From CAVQJU01 sp963754955 (GTDB lineage: Bacteria > Acidobacteriota > Vicinamibacteria > Vicinamibacterales > CAVVIG01): a DNA stretch of 64,000 nucleotides. Location of the stretch: positions 62,001 to 126,000 of the forward strand of contig CAVWHY010000001.1 in NCBI GenBank assembly GCA_963754955.1. The letters are read 5' to 3'. How positions within the stretch are numbered: the first letter of the stretch is position 1; every line of letters starts with the position of its first letter. The position numbers and the translations under genes are program-made. This document shows positions 9,183-17,956 of the stretch, one piece after another. The notes below the pieces were generated by a model. The model had not been told where the DNA came from, did not search any database, and was given only the letters and a program-made list of their open reading frames with translations.

Positions 9183-10364
9183 GGTCCGGTTCGCCGGCGA
9201 CTTCTGAATCTGCTTTCGCGGCGCGTCAGGTGGGGTCAGGGGCGCTTCGGCGAACGTGATATAGAAAGTCGATCGGCCCTGATTGAAATATCGCGTGGGC
9301 TGCACGCTGCCTGCCCCGGCAATCTTGTCCGTCCCCCCGAACGCCGGCGCGCCGATCACCTGCGGATACCAGCCCTGGTTGTCGGCGATGGCCAGCCTGG
9401 GCTCCACCCACAAGCGCGGGTCTTCGAGGCCGGCCGCGTACGTCATGTAGACGCCGGCGGTTTCGTAGTTGCCGCCTTTCGATCGGTCCATCAGGATGAC
9501 GAATTTCTGCAGATCGCCGTTCCAGTGCACCGACGGCCCCCAGTAGCCGTTGTTCTCCGCGCTCGTCCAGGAGACCTGCCGGTCGTCGTGGAAAATTGCC
9601 ACGCTGCGGCCGCCGATACCCGGAGCGGCCCACGCCCTGCCGTCCCACTTGCTGACCTGCGACTGCCCGGAAAACCGATCGAACGGGCGATCGCGCTCGG
9701 TCCACGGCATGCGGGCGAAGGAAATCCCCTGTTCCTCGAGATCGCCGCCATAACTCGAGAAGATGAAATACACGTAGTGACGTGCCGGGTCGGGATCGCG
9801 GTCGAGGATCACGGAGAAATCGCCGACGCCGCCGTTGGTCACCGGATGGTCCGTGTCGCACGTCACCGAGCCGTCCCTGGGCGTGAGCACGACGCCGACG
9901 TCCTCCCACGACTCGCCGTTGTCCTCAGAGATCGCGGCGCCGATCTGCGGCCACGTCCGCCGCCCCTGCGGACAATCCGTCTGGATTTCCTGATGGTACC
10001 AACCGTACAACCGGCCGGCCTCCTCGTCTCGAATCACCGCCTCGAGCCAGCGGCCGGCCATCCCGTTGTTCGTATACGAGGAGCTTGGCCCGGTAGGGTT
10101 CGTGTCCACCGCATCCTCGATGCTCCCGCCGCGCGCGCGCCGCGGCTGCCCACCCCACGAATTGAAGACGTAAAAGCGTTCGCCGTCCCAGAACGCCGGG
10201 CTGTTGGAATCGGTCGGGTTCGGGAACTCGAGCGGCGGCGCGGCCGTGAACTTGACGGCGACCAGGTTCGGCGGCCGGACGGCCGGCTCCTGCGCCGCTG
10301 GAGACGCCGGCGCGGCGAGCGTCGCGATGACGATATACGCGGTGGATCTGGCGTTGAGCACCAT
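9177..10364 (-). CDS. Exported sialidase-like beta-propeller protein
   Basis: 395 residues with a signal peptide ending near PAAQE. Asp-box-like elements and aromatic-rich blades are visible (AISEDNGESWEDVG, FWDGERFYVFNSW, GGVGDFSVILDRD). The architecture fits a five- or six-bladed propeller of the sialidase/glycosidase type that acts on carbohydrates outside the cytoplasm. I cannot identify catalytic residues with certainty, so the enzymatic role is inference. The stop codon is supplied by a dispersed intergenic repeat. Confidence 0.7.
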   Translation of the reverse strand: MVLNARSTAYIVIATLAAPASPAAQEPAVRPPNLVAVKFTAAPPLEFPNPTDSNSPAFWDGERFYVFNSWGGQPRRARGGSIEDAVDTNPTGPSSSYTNNGMAGRWLEAVIRDEEAGRLYGWYHQEIQTDCPQGRRTWPQIGAAISEDNGESWEDVGVVLTPRDGSVTCDTDHPVTNGGVGDFSVILDRDPDPARHYVYFIFSSYGGDLEEQGISFARMPWTERDRPFDRFSGQSQVSKWDGRAWAAPGIGGRSVAIFHDDRQVSWTSAENNGYWGPSVHWNGDLQKFVILMDRSKGGNYETAGVYMTYAAGLEDPRLWVEPRLAIADNQGWYPQVIGAPAFGGTDKIAGAGSVQPTRYFNQGRSTFYITFAEAPLTPPDAPRKQIQKSPANRTR

Positions 10365-10490
10365 ACGAGGTGTGATGACGACCAGATACGCGGCAGTTGA
10401 GGGATTTGGGGCTCAGGTGGGCCTGGGGGCCGTTTCGTAATAATCTGGAGGAGCCAGTGGCTCACATTCCGCGCCTGCATACAGGATCCC

Positions 10491-10910
10491 ATGATGACCG
10501 TGCCCGGACGACTGCTCCTCGTGACCCTCCTGCTGTCCGTCGCGGCGTGCAGCAGCGATACGCCTGCGACGCCCACGACTTCCAGCGCACCCTATTCGCA
10601 GACCGACCTCGTCGTCGGCACCGGCGCCACCGCCCTTGCGACGAGTCGCGTGACGGTCAGCTACACGGGCTGGCTGTACGACACGAGCAAGCCCGACGGC
10701 AAGGGGACGCAGTTCGACAGCAGCGCGAGCGCCACGTTCCTGCTCTCGCAGGTGATCGCCGGTTGGCAGCGGGGCGTGCCGGGTATGCGAGTCGGAGGGA
10801 CGCGCCGGTTGATCATCCCGCCGGAGCTCGCGTACGGCAGCTCGGGCAGCGGCTCGATCCCGCCAAATGCCACGCTCATCTTTGACATCGGCCTGCTCGG
10901 CGTGCAGTAG
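10491..10910 (+). CDS. FKBP-type peptidyl-prolyl isomerase, lipoprotein
   Basis: 139 residues. Lipobox LLSVAAC gives a lipidated Cys at about residue 20, so the protein is anchored in the periplasm or outer membrane. The FKBP core is complete: VTVSYTGWLYD, GTQFDSS, IAGWQRGVPGMRVGGTRRL and IPPELAYGSSG, ending in LIFDIGLLGV. It should catalyse cis-trans isomerisation of X-Pro bonds in exported proteins. Two ATGs (10491 and 10494) are possible starts. Confidence 0.92.
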   Translation: MMTVPGRLLLVTLLLSVAACSSDTPATPTTSSAPYSQTDLVVGTGATALATSRVTVSYTGWLYDTSKPDGKGTQFDSSASATFLLSQVIAGWQRGVPGMRVGGTRRLIIPPELAYGSSGSGSIPPNATLIFDIGLLGVQ

Positions 10911-10994
10911 TCACGCTCGGCGCGCGTTACACGGTTTTTGGTTTTGAACCGCACCGTGTCGTCTCGGGCGGATCGTGCGTCAGCTTCGACTACA

Positions 10995-12236
10995 TCACGG
11001 CAACGCGCCCGTAACCGCCGATGGCCTGGCCGCCGACTGCGCCCAGGCCATCGCGAGCATGGCCAGCACGCTGAGGATCGCGAACCCGGACACGAGCGGC
11101 ACGACGGTGCCGTCATAGCTCTGGCCGATCGCGGTGCCGAGCGCCAGCGAAATCAGCGTCGACAAACCGCCGACCACTGCCGCGCCGGTGCCCGCGATGT
11201 GCCCGAGCGGCTGCATCGCCAGCGCCGTCAGGTTGCCGAACAGGAGACCGATTCCGAAAAACGTGGCGAGCAGGTACAGCATCAGCGACCAGAGCGGTGG
11301 ATGCCCCGCCTGGCTGATCACCACGCCTGCGAACGGGATGGACACAGCCGCGACCAGCCCGAGGGCCGACGCGGCGAGTGGACGCATGCCGTACCGCCCG
11401 ACGAGCCGGGCGTTGCACAGCGACGCCGCGCCGAGAGAAATCGCCAGCATCGAGAAGTACAACGGAAACCGTGACGCGAGCGCGTACTGCTGCTGCAGGA
11501 TCTGCTGGACGGAGCTGAGGTAGCCGATGAACGCCCCGTACACGAGTCCGGCCGCCACCGTATAACCCAGGGCCACCCTGTGCGTCAGGACCTCGCGTCC
11601 CGCACGCGCGATGTCCGCGCCCGAGAACGGCCGCCGGCGCGCGGCAGGCAGCGTCTCTTCCTGACGCCATCCGAACCACACCGTCACGACGAGCGCGAGC
11701 GCCAGGTACAGCCCGAAAACGGCTCGCCATCCCGCCACCCCGAGCACGGCCTGCCCGAGGGACGGCGCGATCACCGGCACCAGGATGAAGACGGCCATGA
11801 CAAACGACATCACCCGTGCCATCACGTGGCCCTCGAACCTGTCCCTCACGAGCGCGATGGTCATGGTCCTGGGGCCGGCGACGCCGAGGCCCTGCAGGAC
11901 ACGGCCGACGAGCATGACGGGAAAGGTCTGCGCCGTCAGTGCCAGCAGGCAGCCGGCCGAGAACAGCCCCAGGCCGAAGTACACGGCGGGCTTGCGGCCC
12001 ACGCTGTCCGACACCGGGCCGTACAGGAACTGGCCGAAGCCGAACCCGAGAAACAGCAGCGAGACGACGAACTGGACGTCGTTGGCGTGACGGACGGCGA
12101 GCGTCGCGCCGACAGCGGGCAGCGCCGGCAGGATCATGTCGATCGACAGCGCCACGAGCGCCGTCAGCATCCCCATGAGCGCCACGAACTCCACGGGCCC
12201 GAGCGAGGTGGGTTTTGCGCCGTTCACGCGGCTCAT
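10995..12236 (-). CDS. MFS drug-resistance transporter, Bcr/CflA family
   Basis: About 413 residues starting at MSRVNGAKPT; a longer start at 12272 adds unlikely residues. Twelve transmembrane helices are predicted by eye. The N-terminal helix reads LSIDMILPALPAVG, typical of the Bcr/CflA DHA1 group, and the MFS loop motif is GPVSDSVGRKPAVYFG. It probably exports a drug or metabolite by proton antiport. It is divergent from the zinc-ribbon gene at 12302. Confidence 0.9.
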   Translation of the reverse strand: MSRVNGAKPTSLGPVEFVALMGMLTALVALSIDMILPALPAVGATLAVRHANDVQFVVSLLFLGFGFGQFLYGPVSDSVGRKPAVYFGLGLFSAGCLLALTAQTFPVMLVGRVLQGLGVAGPRTMTIALVRDRFEGHVMARVMSFVMAVFILVPVIAPSLGQAVLGVAGWRAVFGLYLALALVVTVWFGWRQEETLPAARRRPFSGADIARAGREVLTHRVALGYTVAAGLVYGAFIGYLSSVQQILQQQYALASRFPLYFSMLAISLGAASLCNARLVGRYGMRPLAASALGLVAAVSIPFAGVVISQAGHPPLWSLMLYLLATFFGIGLLFGNLTALAMQPLGHIAGTGAAVVGGLSTLISLALGTAIGQSYDGTVVPLVSGFAILSVLAMLAMAWAQSAARPSAVTGALP

Positions 12237-12301
12237 TCTGGCACGGAAGGCAGGCCCGGCGGCCTGTGCCACACCAATCGAAAACGTTTTAGAATCTGGG
12301 C

Positions 12302-12715
12302 ATGGACGTTTCCGAGCGGTACGAGCAGCTGATCGCGTATCTGAATTCCAATCTGCCCGCCCCGGTCGACCAGGCGGAGAGCGAAGCGGGCGTGCGGCAG
12401 TTCCTGGGCGGCGACCCGGTCGAAGTCGTCGCGCGGCTGACCGAGACCAGCGTCACGGTGTCGGAGTTCGCGGGCGTCTGGGAGTCGTCTTTGACGTTTG
12501 CGATGCGGCCGCGGCGTGTCGGCGTGCTGAACTGGCGGCGGCTGCCGGAGAACGCCCTGCTGGCGGCGCTCGGGGCGCTCATCAAGGGAGCCCGCGAAGC
12601 GCGCCTGGCGTCCTATCAGACCTGTCAGGAGTGCGGACGCCGCACGGCGCCCGAATACCTGCACGACAGCGAGACCTGCCAGGCCTGCGCCAGCCGGCAC
12701 ACCGTCATTCACTGA
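12302..12715 (+). CDS. Small zinc-ribbon protein, unknown function
   Basis: 137 residues. The N-terminal 95 residues are an alpha/beta domain of unknown type; the C-terminus has two CxxC pairs (CQECGRR and CQACASRH) that would bind one zinc. No Shine-Dalgarno precedes the ATG. Instead TAGAAT lies 6 bases before it (12290-12295), as expected for a leaderless transcript whose -10 element is close to the start. I do not recognise the family. Confidence 0.7.
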   Translation: MDVSERYEQLIAYLNSNLPAPVDQAESEAGVRQFLGGDPVEVVARLTETSVTVSEFAGVWESSLTFAMRPRRVGVLNWRRLPENALLAALGALIKGAREARLASYQTCQECGRRTAPEYLHDSETCQACASRHTVIH

Positions 12716-12731
12716 CGCGTGCTGTTGATCG

Positions 12732-13064
12732 TTACGGACGGTCCGAGAGGAATCCGCCGGCGGGACGCTGCGCGAACGCGTCGCGGCGCGATCGGCGCAT
12801 CAAGTTGAACCCGTGCAGCGTGCCGGCCAGCCACGCGATCAGGAGGACGAGGCCGGCGAGATACGGATGCCCGAGGATGGCGGCGCCGGCGGCGGTGCCC
12901 GAGAGCAACGCGGCCGCGACCCACAGCGTGATCGGGAGGTGGCAGGGACACAGCACGAAGGCCCCGATGACCCACGCGACCCCTCGCCGGCCGGCCTGCT
13001 CGGGCGTCAGCGCGCACGCTGCCTGCTTCCGCAAGATGCCCCTCCCTGCCCAATCAGCATACAC
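12732..13064 (-). CDS. MerE-like small membrane protein
   Basis: 110 residues. The central hydrophobic part has LCPCHLPITLWVAAALLSG, closely matching the CPCHLPI motif at the start of the first helix of MerE, the small mercury/methylmercury transporter, followed by TAAGAAILGHPYLAGL, also MerE-like. The two Cys residues in CPC would bind the metal. There are no mer genes nearby, so transport of mercury is family-based inference. The N- and C-terminal extensions are longer than in MerE (about 78 residues). A zinc-ribbon gene lies downstream on the other strand. Confidence 0.7.
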   Translation of the reverse strand: MYADWAGRGILRKQAACALTPEQAGRRGVAWVIGAFVLCPCHLPITLWVAAALLSGTAAGAAILGHPYLAGLVLLIAWLAGTLHGFNLMRRSRRDAFAQRPAGGFLSDRP

Positions 13065-13114
13065 CAGCGATCCCGATTCGGTATCGGTGGTAGTCTCCTC
13101 CGCGAGGTGACTGA

Positions 13115-13435
13115 ATGCCGAAGTACCTGCTGCAGGTTTCGTACACAGCCGACGGCGCCAGGGGATTGTTGAAGGAGGGCGGGTCGAAGCGCCGCCAGTC
13201 GGCGGAACAGGCCATCAAGAGCGCCGGGGGATCGATAGAGGCGTTCTACTTCGCGTTCGGGGACACCGACGCCATCGTGATCCTGGACGCGCCTGACCAC
13301 GCGTCGGTGGCCGCCGCGGCGCTGGCGATCAACGCCAGCGCGGCCGTGCGCTGCAAGACGACCGTGCTCCTCACACCGGAAGAGATCGACGTCGCGGCAA
13401 AGAAGAGCGTGGCGTACCGCGCGCCCGGTCAGTAA
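13115..13435 (+). CDS. GYD-domain protein
   Basis: 106 residues of the GYD superfamily: MPKYLLQVSYTADGARGLLKEG, AFYFAFGDTDAIVILDAPD and the final LTPEEID are the usual landmarks (see positions 13115-13180 and 13240-13400). These are small dimeric ferredoxin-like-fold proteins of unknown biochemical role. GAGGTG lies 8-13 bases before the ATG. A 28-bp palindrome (13504-13531) lies between this gene and the convergent TonB receptor gene. Confidence 0.85.
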   Translation: MPKYLLQVSYTADGARGLLKEGGSKRRQSAEQAIKSAGGSIEAFYFAFGDTDAIVILDAPDHASVAAAALAINASAAVRCKTTVLLTPEEIDVAAKKSVAYRAPGQ

Positions 13436-13503
13436 CGGTGCGGAGTGCGATGGGCCGCGAGTGGACGTTCGACGACCCGCGTGCACTTCGCGGCGCCGCA
13501 GAA

Positions 13504-13531
13504 GTAGTGCAGGCCTTAAGGCCTGCACTAC
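13504..13531. repeat. 28-bp perfect palindrome between convergent genes
   Basis: Arms GTAGTGCAGGCCTT and AAGGCCTGCACTAC form a perfect palindrome with no spacer. The half-site is shared with the element at 33480-33537, which repeats AAGTAGTGC and GCAGGCCT. It probably acts as a bidirectional transcription stop and belongs to a dispersed repeat family. Confidence 0.7.
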
Positions 13532-13544
13532 ACCAGTCGAAATC

Positions 13545-16500
13545 TTAGAAGTTGAACTCGGCGCTGATCCGGAACAGCCGCGGCGTGAGAATCGAGCGCG
13601 GCTGCAGCCAGGTGCCGTTGGGCACGAACGTGTTGTTGTACGTCAGGATCGGGTTGCTGTTGAGCGCGTTGTAAAGATCGAGCGCGATCATGGCGCGCTT
13701 CCCGGAGAAGCGCAGAAGTTTCGCGACGCGGAAATCGAGCTGGTTGACGCGGTCGCCGTACTGCTCCCCCGGCGCGCAGCAGGTTGATGGTGACATTCGT
13801 CACGTTGCCCGAGGGCGGACGGCCGAGCGACTGCGCGATCACGGCCGCAGGCACCGCGTAGTTGGCGGCCAGGATCGCACCCGGCTTGCTCTGCACCACG
13901 CCGCTCACCTGGACGTCCACGCGCGGAATCGTGTACGTGGCGAGGCCGCGCATCTGCGTCAGCCAGCCGTAATCGACCTTGCAATACGGGCTCACCGTGC
14001 TGACCGTCGAGCCGACCAGACCCGCGCCGATGATCGTGTTCAGCTCGGGTAGCCCTGATCGGACATCGCACGCGTCGGCGGCATTGTGCCCCGTGCTCGT
14101 GCCGCCCTGGAACGTCAGGCCGTTGGTGGCCCTCACGCTCAGGGTGATGTCGTAGCCGTTGAAGGTCTGGGTTTCCGTGCCGTACTTGTCGGCCAGTGTG
14201 GTCAGGCTGTTGATCTGGCCCGACAGCGACGGCACGATGTCGTACAACCCCGGGATCGTGTACCCGCCGCCGCCCGGCAGCCGCGGATCGAGCGGCGCCG
14301 TGATGCTGTACGGCGTGTAGTCCGACGCCTTGGTGACCTGGTTGTCCACGACCGTGAAGCCGCCGAACGAACGGCGGTTATAAGCAATCTCGATCGACGC
14401 CCGTTTCATGAGCTGCTGCTGCACCGACACGCTCAGCCCCCAATCCGACGGCCGGACGCCGGAGCCGGACGTGAGGTCGGGATCGAACGAGTTGGTCAGC
14501 GTGCCTGTCCCGAAGGCGAGGTTTGTGATCTGGCCGCACAAGTCGCCTCCGCTCCCGCGCAGGTCCTGCAAGTTCGGGTTCTGCAGGTTGCAGTCGGGAC
14601 GGAAGTTATTGTTGGCATCGGTCCAGGTGCGCTGCACGCCGAGCGGTCCGAACGGCGGGTTCGTGTTCGGCAGCCGCAGCACCGGGTTCGTGTTGTAAAA
14701 GACAACCGGGTTGCCGGTGCTCGCGCCCTCGAGGTACTTGCCCAGGCTGAACTTCAGGGCGGTCTTCCCGTTGCCGAAGACATCCATGGCGGCGCCGACG
14801 CGCGGCGTGACGTCGACGTAGCTGTCCACCCCTTGTGTCACAGGGTAGTTGACCGGTGTCGGGAAGAACCGCGTGGGCCCGATCTGCTGCGCCGGAAACC
14901 ACCCGTGCGCGCGGTCGTAGCGAACCGCGCCCTGCAGCGTCAGCCGGCCGTGCGTCCATTGCTCCTGCGCGTAGAACGCCATGATCTGCGCACGCGCCAG
15001 CTGCACGAACGGCACCGCCTCGGTGAGCTGGTTGGGGACGCCGTTGTTCACCCGGAACACGAGCTGCTGATCGTTCGTGAAGCTCTCGCGGTTGTCCACG
15101 AAGTACGTGCCCGTGTGTCCGAACTTGAGGCTGTGCGCGCCGGTGACGTACGCCGCCGACGCCCGCCACTGGTACGCCCCCGTGCGGTTGTTGTTCCAGT
15201 CCTGTGACCGGTAGACCAGGCCGGCGATGCCGCCGTTGGCGGCACATCCGCCGGCGCACTGCTCCTGCATGCGCACGAGTCCCCGCGTGTTGTTGTCGCT
15301 GCGCTCGAAGCTCCCCCATCCGTAGTACGTCGTCCCGAAACCTGCGTCGATCAGCAGACGGCTGGTGACCGGCGAGCTCCACGTGGCCTGCTGGACGCGC
15401 AGCGGGATCGTGGCGTTTGGCCCATCCGCCTCTGGCGCCACGATCTGCGCAGGCGACGCCAGCCCGGTCGTGGTGCCTTCGCACTTTCGGCAGACCCACT
15501 GCTCATCCCAGAACCCGCCGATCTTGTTGCGCGGCGTCGCCTGCCAGGTGACGCGGCCGCTCACGTTCTCCCAGGTGCGATCGGAGAATCCGGGCCGGCT
15601 CAGATCGGGGGCGTACAGGAACTTCGTCGGATCTCCGACGTTGAGGTTGTAGAACTGGTTGGCGGTCACGCGCGTGCTGCCCTGGGTGCGCGCGTTGACG
15701 AAATACCAGACGCGATCTTTTGCGATCGGCCCGCCCACGGCGCCGTTCAGATCGTAGACCTTGCTGATCGGCGTGGCCTGCGCCAGGCCCGCGGCCTTCA
15801 GTTCCGGCGTGAAATTGTCCGACTGAAGATTCTCGCCCGTTCCGCTGAAGAACGCGGCGCCCTCCAGGCGATTGCCGCCCGTCTTCGGCACGATGTTCAT
15901 GACCAGGCCGGCCGTCTCGGATTCGCCCAGTCCGCCCGATGTCGTGAACGTCACTTCCTGCGAGTTGCCTACGTCTGCGACGTAGGTGGGCGGTTGATTG
16001 CCGCCGGGCGGGTTCCCGACGTTCAGGCCGTCGATCGTCAGGCGGCTTTCGTTCGCGCGGCCGCCGTGGATCGGAAACTGGTTGATGAGCGGGCCGGTCG
16101 CGACGTCGTTGGTGTTGGTGACCACGCCCGGCACCAGCAGCACCATCGAGTTGTAGTTGCGTACGGTCGGAATCGACTTGATCGTGTCGGCGTTCAGCGT
16201 CGTCTCGCGCCGCGCGCTCTGCACGTCGACGATCGGGCTCTCGCCGGTGACGGTCACCGTTTCGGCCAGCGCGCCGACCTTCAGATCCGCGTTGATGGTG
16301 GCCGTGAACGAACCGGTCAGCTCGATGCCTTCGCGCCTCGTGGTACTGAAGCCCTGAAGAACGAAGGTGACGGTGTAGGTTCCGGGCCGCAGGTCTTCGA
16401 TGCGGTACTGGCCGTTGCCGTCGGTGACTGCGGTGCGGGTTTTTTCGATGAGGACCGGGCTGGCGGCCTCGACGCTGACGCCGGGCAGCACGGCGCCGGA

Positions 16501-16602
16501 GGGGTCTTTCACCGTGCCGGCGATCACGGCCTGGGCACGGGCAACGGAGGGAACGCCGACGAGGACCGCCAACAGCGCCACGATCTTCACAGCAACGCGC
16601 AT
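13545..16602 (-). CDS. TonB-dependent Oar-like outer-membrane receptor (one frameshift)
   Basis: About 1018 residues when read through one frameshift. Order: signal peptide (MRVAVKIVALLAVLVGVPS), an N-terminal Cna-B/carboxypeptidase regulatory-like domain (GTVKDPSGAVLPGVSVE), a plug domain (NSMVLLVPG), then a large beta-barrel ending in LFRISAEFNF with the terminal Phe typical of outer-membrane proteins. ATG 16602 is preferred because it directly begins the signal peptide. Near 13772-13776 one base is extra: the upstream frame ends in NVTINLLRA and the proper continuation PGEQYGDRVNQLDFRVAK is in the next frame. It should import a large ligand, probably carbohydrate or peptide. It lies downstream of sucB on the same strand. 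Confidence 0.85.
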
Positions 16603-16729
16603 TTCGCACCTCGCAGAGTGATGACCCGCCGACCTCGCCCGACCTCGAGTCTGCAGCTTTATGAGTTCATGATGGCGACACACTATGCCTGTGGATGTTC
16701 AGAGTCAACGTACATTTCGAAGAGATGTA

Positions 16730-17951
16730 TCAGTTTTCGAGCAGGAGCTGTGCGGGATCTTCGATCGCGTCCTTGATCTTCACGAGGAACTGCACCGCCT
16801 CGCGGCCATCGACGATGCGATGGTCGTAGCTGAGCGCCACGTACATCATCGGCCGGAGGACGATCTGGCCGTTCACGCCGACGGGACGTTCCTGGATCTT
16901 GTGCAGCCCGAGGATGCCGACCTGCGGCGGGTTGAGAATCGGCGTGCTGAGCAACGAGCCGAAGACGCCGCCGTTGGTAATCGTGAACGTCCCGCCCGTC
17001 AGGTCCTCGAGCGTCAGCGTCCCGGTCGAGGCCTTCTGCGCGAAATCGCGGATGGCGCGCTCGATCTCCACGAACGACAGTCCGATCCGCGTCGCGCAGG
17101 ACCGGGACCACGAGGCCGCCTTCCGCGCCGACCGCGATGCCGATGTCGTAGTAGCGCTTGAGGACGATCTCGTCGCCCTGAATCTCGGCGTTGAGCTGCG
17201 GGAACGCGCGCAGCGCCGCGACGCTCATCTTGACGAAGAACGACGCGATGCCGAGGCCGACGCCGTGCTTCTGCTTGAACGCGTCCTTGTGCCGCTCGCG
17301 CAGCCCCATGACGGCCGTCATGTCGACCTCGTTGAACGTCGTCAGCATCGCCGCGGTGTGCTGCGCTTCGACCAGCCGACGCGCGATCGTCGCGCGCCGT
17401 TTCGTCATGCGCTGCCGGTCCTCGGAACGGCCGCCGGCCGGCCGGCTGACAGCGGCCGGGGTCGTCGCGTCGGGTTGACGCGCGGCCGCTGTTGATGCGG
17501 GAGCCGGAGCGTTGACGGGAGCCGGGGTGGAAGCCGGAGTCTTGAGCGGAGCGGGGGTGGGCGCCGGAGTCGCGGCCTGTGCGGAAGCAGGCGTCGCAGG
17601 AGGCGCAACCGGCGGCGCTGGAGGCCGCGCGCAGCTGGAGGCGGCGCCGCGGCTGGAGGCGGCACGGCGGCTGGAGGCGGTGCTGCCGCCGCCGTGGGCT
17701 TGCCGGACGCCGCCCCGGCGTCGTCCAGTTCGCCGAGCGCTTCCCCGACCTTCACGTCCTCGCCTTCGCTGCCGCGTGATGCGCGCGATGACGCCGGCGC
17801 GCTCGGCGCTGACCTCGAGGTTGATCTTCTCGGTCTCGAGCTCCACGATGGGCTCGCCCATCTCGACGCGATCGCCTTCCTTCTTCATCCAGCGCGCGAC
17901 GCGCGCTTCGAGCACCGATTCGCCGAGCTGCGGGACGACGATGGTCATCAT
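16730..17951 (-). CDS. sucB: Dihydrolipoyl succinyltransferase, E2 of 2-oxoglutarate dehydrogenase (frameshifted)
   Basis: About 406 residues. An N-terminal lipoyl domain starts MMTIVVPQLGESV with the lipoylated Lys in ELETEKINLE. It is followed by a long Ala/Pro linker, a catalytic core from QRMTKRRATIARRL, and the C-terminal catalytic motif SYDHRIVDGREAVQFL. The sequence needs frame changes near 17778, 17640 and 17090 to read through. The peripheral E1/E3-binding domain is hard to see and may be reduced to a few residues before the core. It starts 5 bases after the sucA stop, so the two are co-transcribed. Together with E1 and E3 it makes succinyl-CoA. Confidence 0.85.
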
Positions 17952-17956
17952 GCGTG

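Noticed and set aside
12302..13435. A mercury-resistance operon around the MerE-like gene
   Set aside because: Neighbours are a zinc-ribbon protein and a GYD protein with no mer motifs, and they lie on the other strand.
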